NCBI GenBank assembly: GCA_946188155.1
Contig: CAMHUC010000003.1
Coordinates: 1 to 64,000 of the forward strand
Source: an uncultured bacterium
GTDB lineage: Bacteria; Bacteroidota; Bacteroidia; Bacteroidales; Bacteroidaceae
DNA length: 64,000 nt
Direction: 5' to 3'
The position numbers and the translations under genes are program-made. Positions 23,856 to 31,760 of the stretch are shown piece after piece. The notes beneath the pieces are model-generated. The model saw only the letters and a list, made by a program, of their open reading frames with translations, did not search any database and was not told where the DNA came from. Every line of letters begins with the position of its first letter. The first letter of the stretch is position 1.

Positions 23856-25360
23856 TCGAATACTTTGCTAAACTCGTTGACGCTGATACGTACAGGCTCC
23901 ACCATGAACTCCGGCCGGTTGTAGCTCTTCAGCAGGTAGGTGTGTAGCTCTGGGTCCTGCTGCGGCATCATGAAAGCCTTGGCAGCCTTGCCGTTGTTGA
24001 AATAGGCGAAATAGACGCGGCTGTAGTTGTCGTCGTCGCGGCGGCTGGCCAGCATTATCCAGTGTCCGTTGCTCGACCAGGAGGGATAGCTGTCGGAATA
24101 GTCCTTGCTGTTGACGGCGGTGAGGTCGGCAGGCGCAGCGGTTTCCCACGTAAGCGGTGTGCCGTCATATCGCTCTAACGGGATGCAGACGATGTCGGCA
24201 TCGTGGTGCCTGCTGTGGAAACAGCCATACTGCCCTAAGGCAAAGAGCAGGTAGCGGCCGTCGGGGCTGATGCGCGGCAGGGATACGCTCTTGTCGGCAG
24301 AGGCGGCATCATAGACCAGCTCCTCGTCGCCGAAGCTGTGCGTCGCCAGGTCGAACGGACGGCGGACGAGGTTGTACTGTATCTTCTGATAGGTGACGCG
24401 GATGTCCTGCCCCTTCATCTCCTCGGGCAGCGGCACCGACTTGCAGTAATAGAGGTATCGGCCGTCGGGCGACCAGGCAGGGTAGACCTCTAAGAGCGTG
24501 GAGTCGTTGCTGACAATCGTCACCGAGTCGGTCTTGACGTCATAGAGAATCATGTCGCTTGCCTCGTCGTAGACCTCTATCTTGTTGGGGTTGGCCGTGT
24601 GGAATGCCTGGCGCGTCCTGCAGGCAGCGAAGGCTATCAGCTTGGCCGTGGGGTGCCATGCGGGATAGGCGCCTGCGGAGATGGTGTAGGGGCGCTTCAG
24701 GTTGACCCGTGACACCTTGCCGTCGTTGACAATCACGGTGCCGCTGTTCGACAGGCGCACGTGGAAGAGCATATTGCCGGTCTTGTAGTTCTGGTAGCTG
24801 TGGCAGTTGATGCACTGCCCCTTCGCCCTGTCGTTCATGGTGATCTCGTTGTTGAAGATCTGCGACTCCTCGAACGTGGAGAGCCGCCGCTGGGCTATCT
24901 CCATGTAGGTCCATGCTACATACGAGGGCTCGATGAGGCGATACGACACGTACTCGTCGATAGGCTCCGGGGCCACGTGTATCTCGAAGGCATCGAACGC
25001 CAGCCATTCCTCTTTTTTCCGGCCCCAGACCTCCACCTTCAGACTCTTGCCCTTCGAAGCATCGAGCATCGCGTGCCATTCATCTTCGGCGATGATGACC
25101 TTCACCCCCTCGCCGTAGGTCTGCTGTTGCCCGTCGGGGGTGGTGAGTCGCGCCACGCATTCCTCGTATTCGCCTGCGGGGAGCATGAAGTTGAGCGGGG
25201 CGATATTACAGGGCACGGTGGCATCCGTGTAGTCGGGGAAGATGGGTGGCTGGCTCTTGGCCTCTCGGGCTGATGACGGCACGGAGGGGTGACCAGTACA
25301 CGATGACAGAATAATAAAGACAAAAGCCAGATAAAGATATTTTTTCATTGTTCTCTTCAT
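23852..25360 (-). CDS. CxxCH-containing beta-propeller (PD40) lipoprotein, copy A
   Basis: I start it at the ATG at 25360, which overlaps the upstream stop as ATGA, giving 502 residues. A lipoprotein signal ends in ILSSC. The conserved N-terminal block PDYTDATVPCNIAPLNFML matches copy B. A heme-type CINCH lies at about 183, followed by propeller blades (AYPAWHPTAKLIAFAACRTR, YPAWSPDGRYLYYC, ISPDGRYLLFALGQYG, YPSWSSNGHWIMLASRRDD). The layout and motifs make it a clear paralogue of 20809-22365 but with an ordinary signal peptide. In this family the label cytochrome c biosynthesis protein is often used; only the single CxxCH supports it. Confidence 0.78.
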   Translation of the reverse strand: MKRTMKKYLYLAFVFIILSSCTGHPSVPSSAREAKSQPPIFPDYTDATVPCNIAPLNFMLPAGEYEECVARLTTPDGQQQTYGEGVKVIIAEDEWHAMLDASKGKSLKVEVWGRKKEEWLAFDAFEIHVAPEPIDEYVSYRLIEPSYVAWTYMEIAQRRLSTFEESQIFNNEITMNDRAKGQCINCHSYQNYKTGNMLFHVRLSNSGTVIVNDGKVSRVNLKRPYTISAGAYPAWHPTAKLIAFAACRTRQAFHTANPNKIEVYDEASDMILYDVKTDSVTIVSNDSTLLEVYPAWSPDGRYLYYCKSVPLPEEMKGQDIRVTYQKIQYNLVRRPFDLATHSFGDEELVYDAASADKSVSLPRISPDGRYLLFALGQYGCFHSRHHDADIVCIPLERYDGTPLTWETAAPADLTAVNSKDYSDSYPSWSSNGHWIMLASRRDDDNYSRVYFAYFNNGKAAKAFMMPQQDPELHTYLLKSYNRPEFMVEPVRISVNEFSKVFE

Positions 25361-26940
25361 TCTATAATCCAATTGTCAATAGTGCGGGTATCGCCATTGA
25401 AGTGGATGCCTGCCTTAACCACGCGACGTCCGTCAGTAGCGTACGGCGCGGCGTAGCCTTTTGCGTTGATTTGGTCGAGGGCCTCCTGTGCTGTGCCGTT
25501 TACCTTCAGTTCCAGCACGTAGATGGCATCAGGCATCCATACCACCATGTCCGTCCTGCCACCAGCACACTTGACTTGCGTGCGGGCATATACGTTGAGC
25601 ATGTTGAAGATGAGCCAGAGCGTGTACTCATAGAATCCTTCTGCCGTGGCGGCTTGCTCGAGTTTCTTCTTGAAACCCTCGACGTATGGAATGGCGGCAA
25701 GGAAAGCCTTCATTTCCTGCAAAGCCAGGTCAAGGTCGCCCTTCTTCAGGGCCCGCCAGAAAGTCAGGGCAAACCCCTTCTGTGTGTAGCCCACCTCCAT
25801 GCCGGTATAGACAGGCAGCAGCCCCTTGGTATAGCCAATGCGCACCTCCTGATTGGGGATGGCAAGTGTGTACATCTCGGAGTCGGGATCGTAGCCCTTG
25901 ATAGTGAGATAGCCACTCTGGTAGAGCAGTGGCAAGGCTGTCGACATGGCCTCTGTTGGGATGTCGAACGCCTCTGCGGGCTCCTCCATATTCTCTAAAG
26001 AGGTTATGTCGGTGTGGAAATGCTGCATTTGGTGGATCAGGTAGGAGGGCGTTGCGGAGGCAAACCACCCGCTGGTGAGCTTCCCGTCGTCGAAAGCGTT
26101 GAGCAGACTGAAGGGATTGTAGATGTCCTCCGAATCTTCCGAGAAATGATAGCCGTCGTACATGCCTTTTATCTTAAGGAACATTTCTTCGGGGGTACAT
26201 TGCTGTTTCCCTGCCAGCATCTGGATGTCCTCGGCAAAGACGGTTCGCACCTCTTGCTCCGTAATGCCACAGATGGCAGAGAAATCTGGGCGCATGGAGA
26301 GGTTCTTCAGGTTGTTGATGGTTGAGAAGATGCTCAACTGCGAGAACTTCGTAATGCCAGTAATGAAGCAGAACTTGATATAGGGGTCGCAGGCCTTGAG
26401 TGGTACAAAGAACTCCTGCATCACCTTGCGAAAGGCGGGCAGGTTCTGCTCTTCATGCAGGACTTCCAGCAGGGGGGCATCATACTCATCGATGATAACA
26501 GCCACCTGACGATGGGTCTCATTGTATGCTCGGTGAATCATACCTGTAATCCGTTCGCCTGGGGTCTTCTCTGAGTCGTTGCCATCGAAAAAGCGTGTAC
26601 GCGACAGCAATACCATTAGTGAGCGGCGCAACTCGTCGGCAGACTCCTTGCCCTTAACCAGGCTTAAATCCAAATGAATGACGGGGCGTTCCGCCCATTC
26701 CTTTTCCAACTGCATCACCTTCAGCCCCTCGAACAGCTCCTTCTGTCCAGCAAAGTATGAATGGAGAGTAGATGACAGGAGCGACTTGCCGAAGCGGCGT
26801 GGACGATTTAGGAAGACATAACTGCTCACTTTTGTCATCTTCCACACCAAGTCGGTCTTGTCTACATACACATAGCCACCTTTTATAATCTCTGAAAAGG
26901 TCTGTACTCCTATTGGATATCTGCGCTTGTCGTTCATCAT
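25357..26940 (-). CDS. AAA-ATPase-like / PD-(D/E)XK nuclease-family protein
   Basis: The protein has 527 residues. The N-terminal AAA-ATPase-like domain has the family opening YPIGVQTFSEIIKGGYVYVD and a modified P-loop NRPRRFGKSLLSS, then the Walker B-like VAVIIDEYDAPLLE. The C-terminal 110 residues form a PD-(D/E)XK-type domain (GRTDMVVWMPDAIYVLELKV, with D and ExK). Many copies of this family occur in Bacteroidales genomes and behave like mobile or selfish genes; the cellular function is not known. It has its own promoter at 26968-26999, and its stop overlaps the following PD40 ATG. It sits inside an otherwise paired DUF6057/PD40 array. Confidence 0.88.
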   Translation of the reverse strand: MMNDKRRYPIGVQTFSEIIKGGYVYVDKTDLVWKMTKVSSYVFLNRPRRFGKSLLSSTLHSYFAGQKELFEGLKVMQLEKEWAERPVIHLDLSLVKGKESADELRRSLMVLLSRTRFFDGNDSEKTPGERITGMIHRAYNETHRQVAVIIDEYDAPLLEVLHEEQNLPAFRKVMQEFFVPLKACDPYIKFCFITGITKFSQLSIFSTINNLKNLSMRPDFSAICGITEQEVRTVFAEDIQMLAGKQQCTPEEMFLKIKGMYDGYHFSEDSEDIYNPFSLLNAFDDGKLTSGWFASATPSYLIHQMQHFHTDITSLENMEEPAEAFDIPTEAMSTALPLLYQSGYLTIKGYDPDSEMYTLAIPNQEVRIGYTKGLLPVYTGMEVGYTQKGFALTFWRALKKGDLDLALQEMKAFLAAIPYVEGFKKKLEQAATAEGFYEYTLWLIFNMLNVYARTQVKCAGGRTDMVVWMPDAIYVLELKVNGTAQEALDQINAKGYAAPYATDGRRVVKAGIHFNGDTRTIDNWIIE

Positions 26941-26967
26941 GTTATGCTACTGTCTGATTTTTGGCTA

Positions 26968-26999
26968 CAAAATTAAGTGTTTTCTGCCAAACTACCAAA
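26968..26999 (-). promoter_or_regulatory. Promoter of the AAA/PD-(D/E)XK gene
   Basis: The minus strand has TTTG (26999-26996), a 20-bp spacer and TAATTTTG (26975-26968), 28 bp before the ATG. It can also drive the three downstream overlapping genes. Confidence 0.75.
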
Positions 27000-27046
27000 T
27001 AATATCAGGAAAAAGACTGGCCCAAAACGTCTGCCGTATCAGGCTC

Positions 27047-28822
27047 TTATGATGCCACTTCTTGTCCGATGGTGCCACGCAGGTGGATCGGCTTCCTTCC
27101 GAAGAGGTTGTACCACCAATAGGTGTCGCCAAACTGGTGGCGCATCTTTTCGCCTACCTGACGGATGGTCATGCCGGGCTTTCCCACCGTTTCCATCGTC
27201 TGCCAGAAGCGCTTGTAGCGGTCGTAGACAGTCTGCTCCACAGGCAGCATCATCCGTTTTTCTTCAGGAGCCTTGTCTATGAAGAGGATGTAGGCTTCCA
27301 TGGCGTGCAGGGGGAACTCCTCGCCGATGTGGCTCTTCGCGTAGTTGCGCAGCGATGGCCAGAAGCGGCGCGAGTCGCAGCGCAGCATGGAGTATAGCAG
27401 CGCCTGCTCCGAGGCCACCCTGCCGTCAGAGTCGTAGTGGCTCACCTCGTTGGCCAGATAGCTGTCGCTGTTCTCCACGCCTGTCAGCGCATCGGGGTAG
27501 CACTGCTGTAGCTCCTTGATCTTAGCTGTTGCGGGAGCCGGTTGCCAGTCGCCGTAGAATGGCAGATGGTGCAGCAGGGTGGTATAGCGCTCCACCAGCT
27601 TCTCGTCGCCAACGGCCAGGGCACAGCGGGCGAGCATCTTCAGATAGAAGGGTGAGAAGCCACCCTGTATGGCCATCTCGAAGCAGAGGCGGATGGCCTC
27701 GTTCATCAGACCGTAGTTGTAATATACCAGCGGCGAGGCGATGTCGAGCAGGGTGACGTGCAGTGAGTCGGGGTTGTTGATGCTGGCAGCATCGTTACCC
27801 AGCTTGAACGAGCGGTCGAGCAGCCCCCCTTCGTTCATCAGGGCGACGTTCTTGAGGAATACCATCGTGTTGGTGGGTTGCCTGTACACTTCGGCCAGCT
27901 GGAGCACTCCCTTCCAGTCATCGTCGCAGGCCAGGCGCACCATGCGCATCTCGTCGATGTAGCTGCGGTCGTAGTACATCTGCGAGCAGGTGAAGGCGAT
28001 GCCTACAGCGGCAGACAGCACTGGCACGAATGCCTTGGCGAGATACCTGCCGCATAGGGGGATAAGCACAGATGAGGCACCCAACAGGCAGAACGGGATG
28101 GATAGGCGCGGGGTGCTGTCGCTCGGGGTCTCGAAGCGGGGGAAGCCTGCCAGCACGACATCGTCGAACTTGAGATATGAGTAGTATTGTGTGTGCCAGA
28201 TGCCGGCGGTGAAGATCATTATCAGTATTCCTGCCAGTTCCGGCCAGGAGGGCTTTTCGGTAAGTATCAGGCAAAGGATGAACAGCAGGGCATACCATCC
28301 CAGCAGCGGGTAGAGGCAGAAGGCTATCAGATACCAGGCCAGATGTCCTATTCCCCTCAGGCTGGGGGTGGAGCGTGCTGTCCACACGAGCAGCAGCATC
28401 GCCAGATAGCCCACCGACTGCGAGAACCAGTAGCCCCGGATGGTGGAGGTGTAGATCCAGTAGCCCATATCGACTACCGATGTGAGCAGACAGGCCACTG
28501 GCAGGAGCATCAGTGCCGCTGCCCCGCCTTTCAGCCGGAAGGCACGGGTCCCCACGAGGAAAATCAGCATCCAGACGGCTACCAGCACGCCTCCGCCGAC
28601 GGCAGGGCGGCAGAAGAACATCGTCAGCCACGCTCCCACGTATTGCATGAAGCCAAAGGGCTTCGACATGAGTGTGTGGAAGAAGGGTACACCGTAGAGA
28701 AACTCGGAACGGTCGTGGGCCGTATAGAGCACCTCGCGGTTGACATATAGTATGTATATGACGAATGCGAAGAAGGTTAATAGTACTAACCAGTAAGTAG
28801 TTTTCTGTATGTTGAGCTTCAT
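27047..28822 (-). CDS. DUF6057-like membrane protein, copy A
   Basis: The protein has 591 residues. About ten membrane helices occupy the first 290 residues (first near 10-28, then 60-95, 100-120, 128-148 and onward). A soluble helical region follows with TPR-like segments (YYNYGLMNEAIRLCFEMAIQ, KMLARCALAVGDEKLVERY). It has the same architecture as 22362-23855 but is longer and lacks the heptamer linker. The AAA/PD-(D/E)XK gene separates it from its presumed partner PD40 lipoprotein. Function unknown. A GC hairpin lies in its leader. Confidence 0.72.
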   Translation of the reverse strand: MKLNIQKTTYWLVLLTFFAFVIYILYVNREVLYTAHDRSEFLYGVPFFHTLMSKPFGFMQYVGAWLTMFFCRPAVGGGVLVAVWMLIFLVGTRAFRLKGGAAALMLLPVACLLTSVVDMGYWIYTSTIRGYWFSQSVGYLAMLLLVWTARSTPSLRGIGHLAWYLIAFCLYPLLGWYALLFILCLILTEKPSWPELAGILIMIFTAGIWHTQYYSYLKFDDVVLAGFPRFETPSDSTPRLSIPFCLLGASSVLIPLCGRYLAKAFVPVLSAAVGIAFTCSQMYYDRSYIDEMRMVRLACDDDWKGVLQLAEVYRQPTNTMVFLKNVALMNEGGLLDRSFKLGNDAASINNPDSLHVTLLDIASPLVYYNYGLMNEAIRLCFEMAIQGGFSPFYLKMLARCALAVGDEKLVERYTTLLHHLPFYGDWQPAPATAKIKELQQCYPDALTGVENSDSYLANEVSHYDSDGRVASEQALLYSMLRCDSRRFWPSLRNYAKSHIGEEFPLHAMEAYILFIDKAPEEKRMMLPVEQTVYDRYKRFWQTMETVGKPGMTIRQVGEKMRHQFGDTYWWYNLFGRKPIHLRGTIGQEVAS

Positions 28823-28847
28823 TCCTGCACTTTTTGTTTTTAGAAGA

Positions 28848-28873
28848 GGTGCCGCGTTTCACAACGCGGCACC
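28848..28873 (-). promoter_or_regulatory. Leader hairpin before DUF6057 copy A
   Basis: A perfect 11-bp stem GGTGCCGCGTT (28848-28858) with AACGCGGCACC (28863-28873) and a 4-nt loop, 26 nt upstream of the ATG. On the minus strand no clean T-run follows, so a leader structure is more likely than a terminator. Confidence 0.55.
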
Positions 28874-28940
28874 CAAGAGAAATACCAAAACAATGTAAAT
28901 CTAAGTATGAATATATTTAGAAAAACACTTTCCTGTTCGT

Positions 28941-28976
28941 TCGCACCTCACAAGGGGACAGCCCCCCGTGAGGTGC
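28941..28976 (-). terminator. Terminator of the Sus operon
   Basis: CGCACCTCAC (28941-28950) pairs with GTGAGGTGCG (28967-28976), with an inner GGGG/CCCC pairing. The minus strand continues to a GTGTTTTT run. It lies 10 bp after the SusE-like stop codon. Confidence 0.75.
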
Positions 28977-28986
28977 GGATTCTGGA

Positions 28987-29751
28987 TTACTCCTCGTAAT
29001 AGATGGCGTTGATCTGGCAGCTGCCAGAGGTGACCATGATGTCGAGGTCCTTGCCGGCGCCGCCGTTACCACGAGCGCAGTCCTTGGCGATAGCCTCGGT
29101 GAGGGGAAGCTCCCACAGACCGTTGGTGAACTGCACATCCTTGTTATCATCATAGCGAGCGCTCCACCAGCCGTTCATGATACGGCCAGCGCAGTCGGGC
29201 GTAGCATCAGAGATGTCGAAGATGAGGGTCTTGAAGCCCCAGTACACATCGTCGGAGAGATAGGGCAGGAAGCCCTGCTTGCCGTTGATGTCGGTGAACT
29301 TACCTTCGTTGTCGCTGAAGCGCATGGCGGCAGCATCCCAGGCACCGGGCTTGAAGGGAGCCTGAACTGCGGGATCCTCGCCATAGATATAGTACTTCTG
29401 CAGTGGGTCGGTAATCTCCTGACAACTGATGTTGAAGTCTGTCGTCAGCTCAGTGCCGTCGGCACAGAGGGCGGTGAGGGTGACGACATGGTCGCCCAGT
29501 TTCATCTTCTTCCAGGCATAGTTGCCCACGAGTTCCTTGCCGCCGAGCGTCCATTTGGCATTGACGGGGGCAGAAGTGGAACAGGTGATGACATTACCGT
29601 TCTGACCACTGGGAGCCTTGTCCACAGTGACAGACGACTTGGCCTTCAGTTCGTCAATAGTGATGTGGCCATCATTGCTGATCTTCTCATGAGTAGGATC
29701 ACAAGCGCCAAATGCACATATTGCGATGAGTAATAAAAATATCTTTTTCAT
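28987..29751 (-). CDS. SusE-position surface glycan-binding lipoprotein
   Basis: The protein has 254 residues with a lipobox ending in CAFGAC at about 17. Two beta modules can be inferred. The first is a PKD/Ig-like domain (about 30-110, with WTLGGKELVGNYAWKKMKLG). The C-terminal half looks like a galactose-binding-type beta sandwich (FKTLIFDISDATPDCAGRIM, then DLDIMVTSGSCQINAIYYEE). It follows SusD after a 48-bp heptamer leader, in the position of SusE/SusF-like surface glycan-binding proteins. Sequence alone does not name the ligand. A strong terminator follows, so it closes the SusCD operon. Confidence 0.72.
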   Translation of the reverse strand: MKKIFLLLIAICAFGACDPTHEKISNDGHITIDELKAKSSVTVDKAPSGQNGNVITCSTSAPVNAKWTLGGKELVGNYAWKKMKLGDHVVTLTALCADGTELTTDFNISCQEITDPLQKYYIYGEDPAVQAPFKPGAWDAAAMRFSDNEGKFTDINGKQGFLPYLSDDVYWGFKTLIFDISDATPDCAGRIMNGWWSARYDDNKDVQFTNGLWELPLTEAIAKDCARGNGGAGKDLDIMVTSGSCQINAIYYEE

Positions 29752-29754
29752 ATA

Positions 29755-29799
29755 ACTATAATCTATAAACTATAAACCATAAACTATAAACTATAAACC
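29755..29799. repeat. TAAACTA heptamer array, SusD-SusE-like spacer
   Basis: About six TAAACTA/TAAACCA units fill the gap between the susD stop and the next ATG. Confidence 0.9.
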
Positions 29800-31722
29800 T
29801 TAATTATAGAGATCGACATATTGTGTCTCTGGGTTGGCGGCATCCCAGCCAGGATTCTGCTCCAGGCCGCCATTCATCAGGGTAATCTGCGACTGTGGCT
29901 TGGCCAGGAAGCCTTGGGTGTCGGCATAACGCTTAGCCCACGAGCAAGTCATGTGCTTCATTGATACCTTGTTGGCCACGTTACCCTTCACGACCACCTG
30001 CTTGCCGGCCTGAGCCTGCAGAGCCTTGGCAGCGTAGGAACTCTCACTGTGATTGTCGACACCCGACCAGCGGCGCATGTCGTTGAAGCGGATACCCTCG
30101 AAGGCGAACTCCCAGCGGCGCTCGTCCTGAACGGCCTTCAGGGAGTAAGGTGTCTCAGGCACATGAGCACGGCGCTGAACCTGGTTCATGTACGAAGCAT
30201 CACCAGTCAGCTCTGTCAGCATCAGCAGCACGTCGGCATAGCGCATCAGGTAGAAGTCCTCGAAGTGCTCACCCTGCATCGGGTTCTCAAGCGTACCCTT
30301 GAAGCCCTCCTGGATACCACTCCACCAAGGCGTGTCGCCTGTCAGCTTATCTGTCGTGACGCCGTTGTACTTCTTCACACCGTAGCCCGACTCCTCACAG
30401 TCGTCCTTTACGTATGAGTATTCAGTCAGTTCATTGTTACAGTCAATCAGCGATCCCAGCTTGCGGATGTCGGTATAGCCGCCATTGTTCTCGGCAATCG
30501 TCCAGTCGTCCCAAATGTTGCACGAAGGTGTGCCCTGGCCCCAGCCCTGTGTGAACGGATAGGTGTAGTCACGGTTACCGTTGTTACCGTTGACGCGGAG
30601 TGCCCAGAACACTGACAGATAGTTACAGTACATACGGGCAGTGGAATAGACACCACCATTTTCAACCGAACCACCGATACCCCAGCGGGAAGCGTTCATG
30701 AACTGGATCTGGAAGAGTTCCTCTTTGTTACCGTTACCCATGCCGGGCTGGTCGAAGCACAGCTCGCGGGGCATGTCGGCGATGAAGTCGTAGGCGTGAG
30801 TTCCTTCCTTGTTGCCTGTACCGTCTTCATTGTCGTGAGCCTCATCCCATACATAACTGTTGGAGTACTGCCAGAGCGAGCGGTAGTCCTGCAGCAGTTC
30901 GTAAGCACCGCTGGAGACAATCTCCTTCAGGTAGTTGACCACGTCAGCCTGAGAAAGAGAACCTGCCGTGCAGCCTTCCTGCTCCACGAGATTGATAGCA
31001 GGAGCAGAGCCTGAAGCCAGTTCACCGACCTTCTTATAGAAGCCGGCCCAGAACATATAGGCACGAGCCAGGAAAGCCTCGGCCACATACTTGTTGGCAT
31101 GACCAGAGCTCTTCGTGGTGCTCATGAGGTTAATACCCGACACGAAGTCAGACATGATCTGAGGATAGATCACTTCCTCAGCGCTCACCTGCTTACGCAT
31201 ATCATCAGTGATGGTGGTAGAAGTCATCAGGGGCACGTCGCCATAGAGCTGCGTGAGCCACAACGTGTAGAGACCACGCATGAAGTAGCCCTCGCCAAGC
31301 AGCTGGTTGCGCTTACCCTCATTGCCAGTCCAGTCCACATTGTTGATGGTCTCAATCTGGTTGTTGGCACGGTTGATACCACCATAAAGCAGTGTGAAGG
31401 GCATCTCGTATTGGTTTGTACTCATCTCGACAAGGTGATGCAGAGACTTCACCTTGTTATCCTGCAGACCGCCAGAGCCATAGCAGTTGTCCGACATGAT
31501 TTCCCACCAGTAGAAGGGATGCTGCGTATCGGCATCTCCGCCACCCATGGTGTTCATGATACTGTAGGTAGCGGTGTTCAATGCCTCCACATCTCCTATC
31601 TTGCCGGGGTAAGTGGCTTGGGTAGCGTCGGTAACACGCGGATCGGTGTCCAGCATGTCATCGCAGGCCGTAAATATTGTTGCTGAGCAAACAACAAATG
31701 CTGATAAAATATATTTCTTCAT
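29800..31722 (-). CDS. susD: RagB/SusD family nutrient-binding outer membrane lipoprotein
   Basis: The protein has 640 residues. A lipoprotein signal ends in TIFTAC (Cys at about 20) and leads to the classic N-terminal motif DDMLDTDPRV. Helical TPR-like SusD elements follow (GEGYFMRGLYTLWLTQLYGD, VAEAFLARAYMFWAG). The C-terminal part contains DERRWEFAFEGIRFNDMRRW, a diagnostic SusD signature. SusD caps the SusC transporter and binds oligosaccharide at the cell surface. It is larger than many SusD proteins but intact. It lies 38 bp downstream of SusC on the same transcript. Confidence 0.95.
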   Translation of the reverse strand: MKKYILSAFVVCSATIFTACDDMLDTDPRVTDATQATYPGKIGDVEALNTATYSIMNTMGGGDADTQHPFYWWEIMSDNCYGSGGLQDNKVKSLHHLVEMSTNQYEMPFTLLYGGINRANNQIETINNVDWTGNEGKRNQLLGEGYFMRGLYTLWLTQLYGDVPLMTSTTITDDMRKQVSAEEVIYPQIMSDFVSGINLMSTTKSSGHANKYVAEAFLARAYMFWAGFYKKVGELASGSAPAINLVEQEGCTAGSLSQADVVNYLKEIVSSGAYELLQDYRSLWQYSNSYVWDEAHDNEDGTGNKEGTHAYDFIADMPRELCFDQPGMGNGNKEELFQIQFMNASRWGIGGSVENGGVYSTARMYCNYLSVFWALRVNGNNGNRDYTYPFTQGWGQGTPSCNIWDDWTIAENNGGYTDIRKLGSLIDCNNELTEYSYVKDDCEESGYGVKKYNGVTTDKLTGDTPWWSGIQEGFKGTLENPMQGEHFEDFYLMRYADVLLMLTELTGDASYMNQVQRRAHVPETPYSLKAVQDERRWEFAFEGIRFNDMRRWSGVDNHSESSYAAKALQAQAGKQVVVKGNVANKVSMKHMTCSWAKRYADTQGFLAKPQSQITLMNGGLEQNPGWDAANPETQYVDLYN

Positions 31723-31760
31723 AACTTTAAACTATAAACTTTAAACTCTAAACCATAAAC
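31723..31760. repeat. TAAACTN heptamer array, SusC-SusD spacer
   Basis: Five degenerate units (TAAACTA, TAAACTT, TAAACTC, TAAACCA) occupy almost the entire 38-bp spacer directly upstream of the susD ATG. Confidence 0.9.

Noticed and set aside
25357..26940. Toxin or defence system built around the AAA/PD-(D/E)XK gene
   Set aside because: No partner toxin, methylase or phage gene is adjacent, and the family is widespread as single genes in Bacteroidales.
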